Shown: positions 60,119 through 64,000 of the stretch, one piece after another
How the letters are laid out: the number at the start of each line of letters is the position of its first letter
Position numbering within the stretch: the stretch's first letter is position 1
Assembly: GCA_014860445.1 (NCBI GenBank)
Contig: JACZJT010000065.1
Location: forward strand, 32,542-96,541
DNA: 64,000 nt
Direction: 5' to 3'
Origin: Burkholderiales bacterium
GTDB lineage: Bacteria > Pseudomonadota > Gammaproteobacteria > Burkholderiales > SG8-39
The notes under the pieces: model-generated
What the model saw: the letters and a program-made list of their open reading frames with translations, nothing else
Databases searched by the model: none
What the model was told of the DNA's origin: nothing
Translations under genes and position numbers: made by a program

Positions 60119-61762
60119 ATGAACGATCGTTCCACTGTACTGGCAGAGCAAGCAAGCAACCAGCCCCCTTTGCTCGTTGGATACAACGCCTGGGCGCTCG
60201 ACCCGATACTGCGCGCGGCGGTGGAGCGCGAGGGTGGCGGCTGGATTGCGGAGCGCGCGCATCAGTTGGGCGAGTTGGTGGGCGGCGAGCGCATGCAGTT
60301 GCTCGCCGAGCAGGCAAACCGCCATCTGCCGCAGCTGCGCACGCATGATCGCTACGGCGAACGCATAGACGCGGTCGACTATCATCCGGCCTATCACGAG
60401 CTGATGACGCTTGCGTTCGGCGCCGGACTGCATTCGCTTGCCTGGAAAGCGCGGCGCGACGGCGCGTTTGTCGCCCGCGCCGCACTGAACTACCTGTGGA
60501 ACCAGGCGGAGAACGGTACCTCCTGCCCCGTTATCATGACCTTCGCCGCAGTGCAGGTGATGCGCAACGACGCGCAGATCAAGGCCGAGTGGGAACCCAA
60601 GCTGCTCGCCGACGCCTATGACCCCAATCCGGTGCACTTGTCGCATAAACGCGCTGCAACGGTGGGGATGGCCATGACCGAAAAGCAGGGCGGTTCGGAC
60701 CTGCGCAGCAACCTGACCAGCGCGACCGAACTCGCGGACGGCGCGTATGCGCTGGAAGGTCACAAATGGTTCTGCTCCGCACCGATGAGCGACGGTTTTC
60801 TCACGCTTGCGCGCACCGGCGCCGGCGTGACTTGTTTCTTTGCGCCGCGCTCGCTGGCCGATGGCAGCCGCAATGCAATCCATATTCAGCGACTCAAGAA
60901 CAAATGCGGCAACAGCTCCAATGCGTCCAGTGAAATCGAATACCACGGCGCGTGGGCGCGCAGACTGGGCAAGGAGGGACGCGGCATCGCCACGCTGATC
61001 GAGATGGCGCACCTGACGCGTTTCGATATCGTCGTGGCCTGCGCCGGCATGATGCGCGGCGCGCTGAATCAGGCGCTGCACCATTGCGAGCACCGCCGTG
61101 CATTCGGCAAGCGCCTGGTCGAACAGCAACTGATGCAAAACGTACTCGCCGACCTGGCTCTGGAAACGGAAGCGGCGACGCTGCTCGCCATGCGTTTGGC
61201 GCGAGCACTGGACCAATCCGCGCGCGATCCGCGTGAGCGCTCGCTCTCTCGCATCCTGACCCCGGTGGCCAAGTACTGGCTCGCCAAACGTACCCCCGCA
61301 TTCATGTTCGAGGCGATGGAATGCCTGGGCGGAAACGGCTATGTCGAAGAGGCGCCGATGGCGCGCTTTTATCGCGAAGCACCGGTGAACAGCATCTGGG
61401 AAGGCAGCGGCAACGTTGCCTGTCTCGACGTACTGCGCTCGATGCAGAAGCAACCGGATTCCGTGGCGGTATTGCTGTCCGAGATTCGCGCCGGGTCCGG
61501 GGGCGACCCGCATCTCGCGCTGCTTGTCGACGCGCTCGAGACACAGTTGGCGGAAACTGACGATATCGAACAGCGCGCGCGGCGCATCGTCGAGATGGCG
61601 GCACTGGCGCTTCAGGCCAGCCTGATGGCGCAACACGCCGCGCCCGCGGCCGCTGATGCGTTTTTCAGTTCGCGCGTGCAAGGGGACTGGGGGCACGCGT
61701 TCGGAACCCTGCCCAAGGGCGCCCGCTGCGCGGAGATCATCGCGCGCAGCAGCCTCGGCTAG
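60119..61762 (+). CDS. aidB: AidB-type acyl-CoA dehydrogenase
   Basis: This 547-residue flavoprotein of the AidB branch of acyl-CoA dehydrogenases has the family N-terminus LVGYNAWALDPILRAAVEREG, GMAMTEKQGGSDLRSN in the FAD-binding middle, and the C-terminal FEAMECLGGNGYVEEAPMAR and NSIWEGSGNV. In E. coli AidB belongs to the adaptive response to alkylation and can bind DNA. TGGAGA precedes the ATG. Its neighbour is a haloalkane dehalogenase 66 bases upstream, so both could deal with alkyl halide damage; that link is inferred only from position. Confidence 0.93.
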   Translation: MNDRSTVLAEQASNQPPLLVGYNAWALDPILRAAVEREGGGWIAERAHQLGELVGGERMQLLAEQANRHLPQLRTHDRYGERIDAVDYHPAYHELMTLAFGAGLHSLAWKARRDGAFVARAALNYLWNQAENGTSCPVIMTFAAVQVMRNDAQIKAEWEPKLLADAYDPNPVHLSHKRAATVGMAMTEKQGGSDLRSNLTSATELADGAYALEGHKWFCSAPMSDGFLTLARTGAGVTCFFAPRSLADGSRNAIHIQRLKNKCGNSSNASSEIEYHGAWARRLGKEGRGIATLIEMAHLTRFDIVVACAGMMRGALNQALHHCEHRRAFGKRLVEQQLMQNVLADLALETEAATLLAMRLARALDQSARDPRERSLSRILTPVAKYWLAKRTPAFMFEAMECLGGNGYVEEAPMARFYREAPVNSIWEGSGNVACLDVLRSMQKQPDSVAVLLSEIRAGSGGDPHLALLVDALETQLAETDDIEQRARRIVEMAALALQASLMAQHAAPAAADAFFSSRVQGDWGHAFGTLPKGARCAEIIARSSLG

Positions 61763-61879
61763 AAGCAGTGACTACGCATGACGATGCACCGGTTCAGCAT
61801 CGGCGGTTCGCATGGCAGTCGGCTGAATTAGGGCCGAACGAAGGTCGACGCGGCGTATAATTGCCACTTGGAGTCCAAT

Positions 61880-62437
61880 ATGCGCATCGAAGCACACGTA
61901 CACGGCACCATTCGCTTGCGACCGGAGACGACCCTCCCGCAGGTAGAAACCGCGCTCCGCCCTTGGCTGCGTTATATCGACGAAGACAGCCTCGCCGATG
62001 CGAGAAGCGTCTATGAGGACGAACCCGGCCTCAGTTTCGACGCCAAGGACCGTACCCTGGAGATCTGCTGGACCGGCGATGTCGGCCGGGGGTTTCGCGA
62101 ATTGATTGAAGAGGCATTGCAGGCGCTTTGTCCGTACACAGAGTCGGCGGCCGAGATCGAGGTCAGCTATTACCACGACGACGGGCAGGACGAATTCGGC
62201 ATGGTCTTCGTCGGTCCGACGCCCGAATCCATCCACGAGCGCCAGAAGAGCCGCATGATCGACGACGTATCCGGCATGCTGGCGCGCCATTTCACCGAAG
62301 CAGAGATCGGCGAAGTGGCGGCCCTGGTGAATCAGTTGTTCGAGCGCAACTGGATCGAGAAAACCGGCAACGCCCAGTCCGGCGCGACCTCGGCGCCGCG
62401 CGGCCTGACACCGGCGCAGCGCCGGCGTTTGCATTAG
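61880..62437 (+). CDS. Uncharacterised 185-residue acidic protein
   Basis: The protein is soluble and acidic with an N-terminal ferredoxin-like alternation (MRIEAHVHGTIRLRP then VETALRPWLRYID). The centre holds DEPGLSFDAKDRTLEICWTG and EIEVSYYHDDGQDEFGMVF, and the tail is basic (LTPAQRRRLH). No catalytic motif is seen and I do not recognise the family with certainty. The start at ATG 61880 is preferred over a TTG four codons upstream. It precedes the antiporter gene by 96 bases. Confidence 0.7.
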   Translation: MRIEAHVHGTIRLRPETTLPQVETALRPWLRYIDEDSLADARSVYEDEPGLSFDAKDRTLEICWTGDVGRGFRELIEEALQALCPYTESAAEIEVSYYHDDGQDEFGMVFVGPTPESIHERQKSRMIDDVSGMLARHFTEAEIGEVAALVNQLFERNWIEKTGNAQSGATSAPRGLTPAQRRRLH

Positions 62438-62533
62438 ACGCGCGACGCGGAAATCTCGATTTTGCTCGACGTGACCCGATTGGCCGCGTCCGGCGGCCGG
62501 GATTGCTCGATTCGCTTGACCTGAGAAACATCC

Positions 62534-63805
62534 ATGGATTTCCTTCCCTTGTGGCCGATAGAGCCCAATACGCTCGCCGTGTTTGGGATTCTGCTATTGG
62601 CGGGCGCGCTCGGAGGCTTCCTGGCGCACCGGTGGCCGTGGCTGCCGAGCATCACCGGGTTCATGCTTGTGGGTCTCATCATCGGCCCCAGCGGCCTGAA
62701 CCTGCTTACCGCCGAAGTGTTGTCGGACGCGCGCGTGGTCGTCGACATTGCCCTGGGACTGATTCTTTACCGTCTGGGGCTGTCTCTCGATCTGGGTATC
62801 ATCGCGCGCGCCCCCTACCTGCTCGTCACAGCGGTGCTGGAAAGTGCGGCGACGTTCCTGGCGGTCTACCTGACACTCGTGTATTTCGGTTTCGCGGCTC
62901 TGCCGGCGGCGCTGATCGCCGCAATTTCGATTTCCTCGTCTCCTGCGGTTCTGCTTCACGTCGCGCACGAGGTCAACGCCAGCGGTCCGGTCACCGACTC
63001 GGCGCAATCGCTGGTTGCACTCAACAACGTCATTGCGTTTCTTGCGTTTTCCGCCCTGCTCCCGTCTTTTCACTCCGCAGCGGATGCGCCCTGGCAGATG
63101 ATCGTGTTTCAGCCGCTGTACAGGCTGGCGGGCTCCGTACTGCTCGCGACTGCCGCGGGTCACCTCTTGCACTACCTCGCGCGAAAGACCGAGAAGGCAA
63201 GCCAGTACCATCTTGCCTTGGTTGCAGGCGCGATCATGTTTACCCTGGGCGCGGCGGAAACGCTGAACTTGTCCACACTGTTCGCGCCGCTGGTGCTGGG
63301 CATCGTGGTGAAGAACCTGGAGCACCAGGATCTCGTGTCGGACTTGGATTTTGGCGAGGCCTTGGAATTGTTTTTCATCGTTCTATTCGTGTTCGCCGGC
63401 GCCAACATGCACCTGCGGGAGCTGTGGCACTACGGGTGGTTAGTCCTGGCTTTGGTCGCTGCACGGTCCGTGGCAAAGTGGATGGGCGCTTTCGTCGGGG
63501 GCCTCGCTTTCCGGCGTCCCATCAGGCAATCCGCATCCACCGGACTGCTGCTCATACCCATGGCGGGCCTGGCCATCGGACTGGTGCAGACGAGCGAACG
63601 TCTGTTTCCGGCGACGGCAGCGCCGGTCACTGCGCTGGTGCTCGCCGCGGTCGCCGTCTTCGAATTCATGGGGCCGCCACTGGTAGGCTGGGCCCTGCGC
63701 GTGGTTGGCGAAGCCGAGAAGGAGGGAAGCTCCCGTACAGCGCGCGCGTCCACCCCGGACGAGGACCCGGTGGCTTCCGAGGAAACCACTCGGCCGCCGT
63801 CATAG
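62534..63805 (+). CDS. CPA2 family cation:proton antiporter (Kef-type membrane domain)
   Basis: This 423-residue protein has about 12 membrane helices. GFMLVGLIIGPSGLNLL and DIALGLILYRLGLSLDLG in the first quarter and ISISSSPAVLLHVAHEVNASGP in the middle are the Na+/H+ exchanger features of the CPA2 group. It stops shortly after the last helix with a 40-residue acidic tail and lacks the RCK/TrkA-N nucleotide-binding domain of KefB/KefC. It probably exchanges K+ or Na+ for protons. Confidence 0.87.
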   Translation: MDFLPLWPIEPNTLAVFGILLLAGALGGFLAHRWPWLPSITGFMLVGLIIGPSGLNLLTAEVLSDARVVVDIALGLILYRLGLSLDLGIIARAPYLLVTAVLESAATFLAVYLTLVYFGFAALPAALIAAISISSSPAVLLHVAHEVNASGPVTDSAQSLVALNNVIAFLAFSALLPSFHSAADAPWQMIVFQPLYRLAGSVLLATAAGHLLHYLARKTEKASQYHLALVAGAIMFTLGAAETLNLSTLFAPLVLGIVVKNLEHQDLVSDLDFGEALELFFIVLFVFAGANMHLRELWHYGWLVLALVAARSVAKWMGAFVGGLAFRRPIRQSASTGLLLIPMAGLAIGLVQTSERLFPATAAPVTALVLAAVAVFEFMGPPLVGWALRVVGEAEKEGSSRTARASTPDEDPVASEETTRPPS

Positions 63806-63866
63806 ACGGATGCGTCTAGAGGATCAACGGCGAAGGCAGGACCTCTCCCGCGAGACGCTACAAAGC

Positions 63867-63897
63867 AAAAAGCCCCGACCTGATGGTCGGGGCTTTT
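63867..63897 (-). terminator. Intrinsic terminator of the rrn operon
   Basis: AAAAAGCCCCGACC and GGTCGGGGCTTTTT form a perfect stem around TGAT. Read on the minus strand, it gives a GC-rich hairpin followed by TTTTT about 12 bases after the 3' end of 5S rRNA. Being symmetric, it may also stop transcription coming from the antiporter gene on the plus strand. Confidence 0.9.
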
Positions 63898-63908
63898 TGT
63901 TTTAGGGA

Positions 63909-64000
63909 CCTGACGATGACCTACTTTCGCATGGGTAATCCATACTATCATCGGCGCGGCACCGTTTCACGGCCCTGTTCGGGATGGGAAGGGGTGGGAC
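63909..64000 (-). rRNA. rrf: 5S ribosomal RNA, 3' portion (partial)
   Basis: The minus strand reads GTCCCACCCCTTCCCATCCC, then GAACAGGGCCGTGAAACGG, CGCCGATGATAGT and ends near GAAAGTAGGTCATCGTCAGG. This is bacterial 5S rRNA from the B-box region to the 3' end, with the betaproteobacterial pattern. About 25 bases of the 5' end lie beyond the window. The 23S and 16S genes should follow to the right. Confidence 0.93.

Noticed and set aside
62128..63819. A 563-codon frame overlapping the antiporter gene
   Set aside because: It is an out-of-frame reading of a gene whose own frame gives a regular 12-helix protein.

Overview
The window is GC-rich bacterial chromosome and looks betaproteobacterial. 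The 5S rRNA fragment at the right edge has a betaproteobacterial-type sequence, and the gene families point the same way: a BPSS1780-type membrane protein, a PA2779/PA2778 pair, AidB, Fpr ending in VENYW, and LapG/LapD. I see no phage genes, plasmid genes, tRNA, intact insertion sequence or CRISPR array. Genes are densely packed, with many 4-base ATGA or GTGA overlaps. The species cannot be named from this stretch.

Layout. 1-2.8 kb: end of an unidentified gene with a strong terminator, a HEAT/TPR exported protein, then a leftward hydrolase/fpr/DUF3301 set. 2.9-8.1 kb: a leftward catabolic set (Tas-type aldo-keto reductase, SDR, cyclase-family hydrolase, acyl-CoA ligase, MaoC hydratase). 8.2-12.8 kb: DUF423, then a leftward molybdenum hydroxylase pair followed by a GTG-started ankyrin protein, and a ferredoxin-like protein. 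13-15.8 kb: BPSS1780 protein, CidA/CidB pair, stand-alone long-form hisG. 16.2-19.4 kb: MarR-controlled operon with an MFS carrier, an SDR lacking the usual catalytic Tyr, and a hydroxychromene-carboxylate-isomerase-like protein. 19.6-23.8 kb: response regulator, TauE/SafE exporter, a 41-codon ORF overlapping lapG, then lapD. 23.9-28.7 kb: a MarR-regulated tripartite efflux operon with an operator inside its promoter.

28.7-32.7 kb: small unknown protein, ABC-2 exporter pair and a cyclase-like DUF3095 protein. 32.8-36.1 kb: leftward larC-larE-LVIVD operon in which both junctions are GTGA overlaps; this is the most unusual association in the window. 36.4-41.4 kb: slipin/NfeD and pepN. 41.4-42.1 kb: two different palindromic repeat elements flanking a thioesterase gene. 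42.3-45.7 kb: MDR dehydrogenase, aspartate dehydrogenase and a ThDP enzyme. 45.8-51.2 kb: five metabolite transporters. 51.2-56.4 kb: MBL hydrolase, pdxH, TrpB2, enoyl-CoA hydratase family protein, methyltransferase, msrA. 56.6-63.8 kb: cyclic-nucleotide-binding protein, PA2779/PA2778 pair, SET protein, haloalkane dehalogenase, aidB, an unknown protein and a CPA2 antiporter. The window ends in the 3' part of a leftward 5S rRNA gene and its terminator, so an rrn operon lies to the right.

Taken together, this is core-chromosome housekeeping mixed with catabolic and efflux modules of an environmental organism. Function calls rest on motifs and family resemblance read by eye; no database search was possible.
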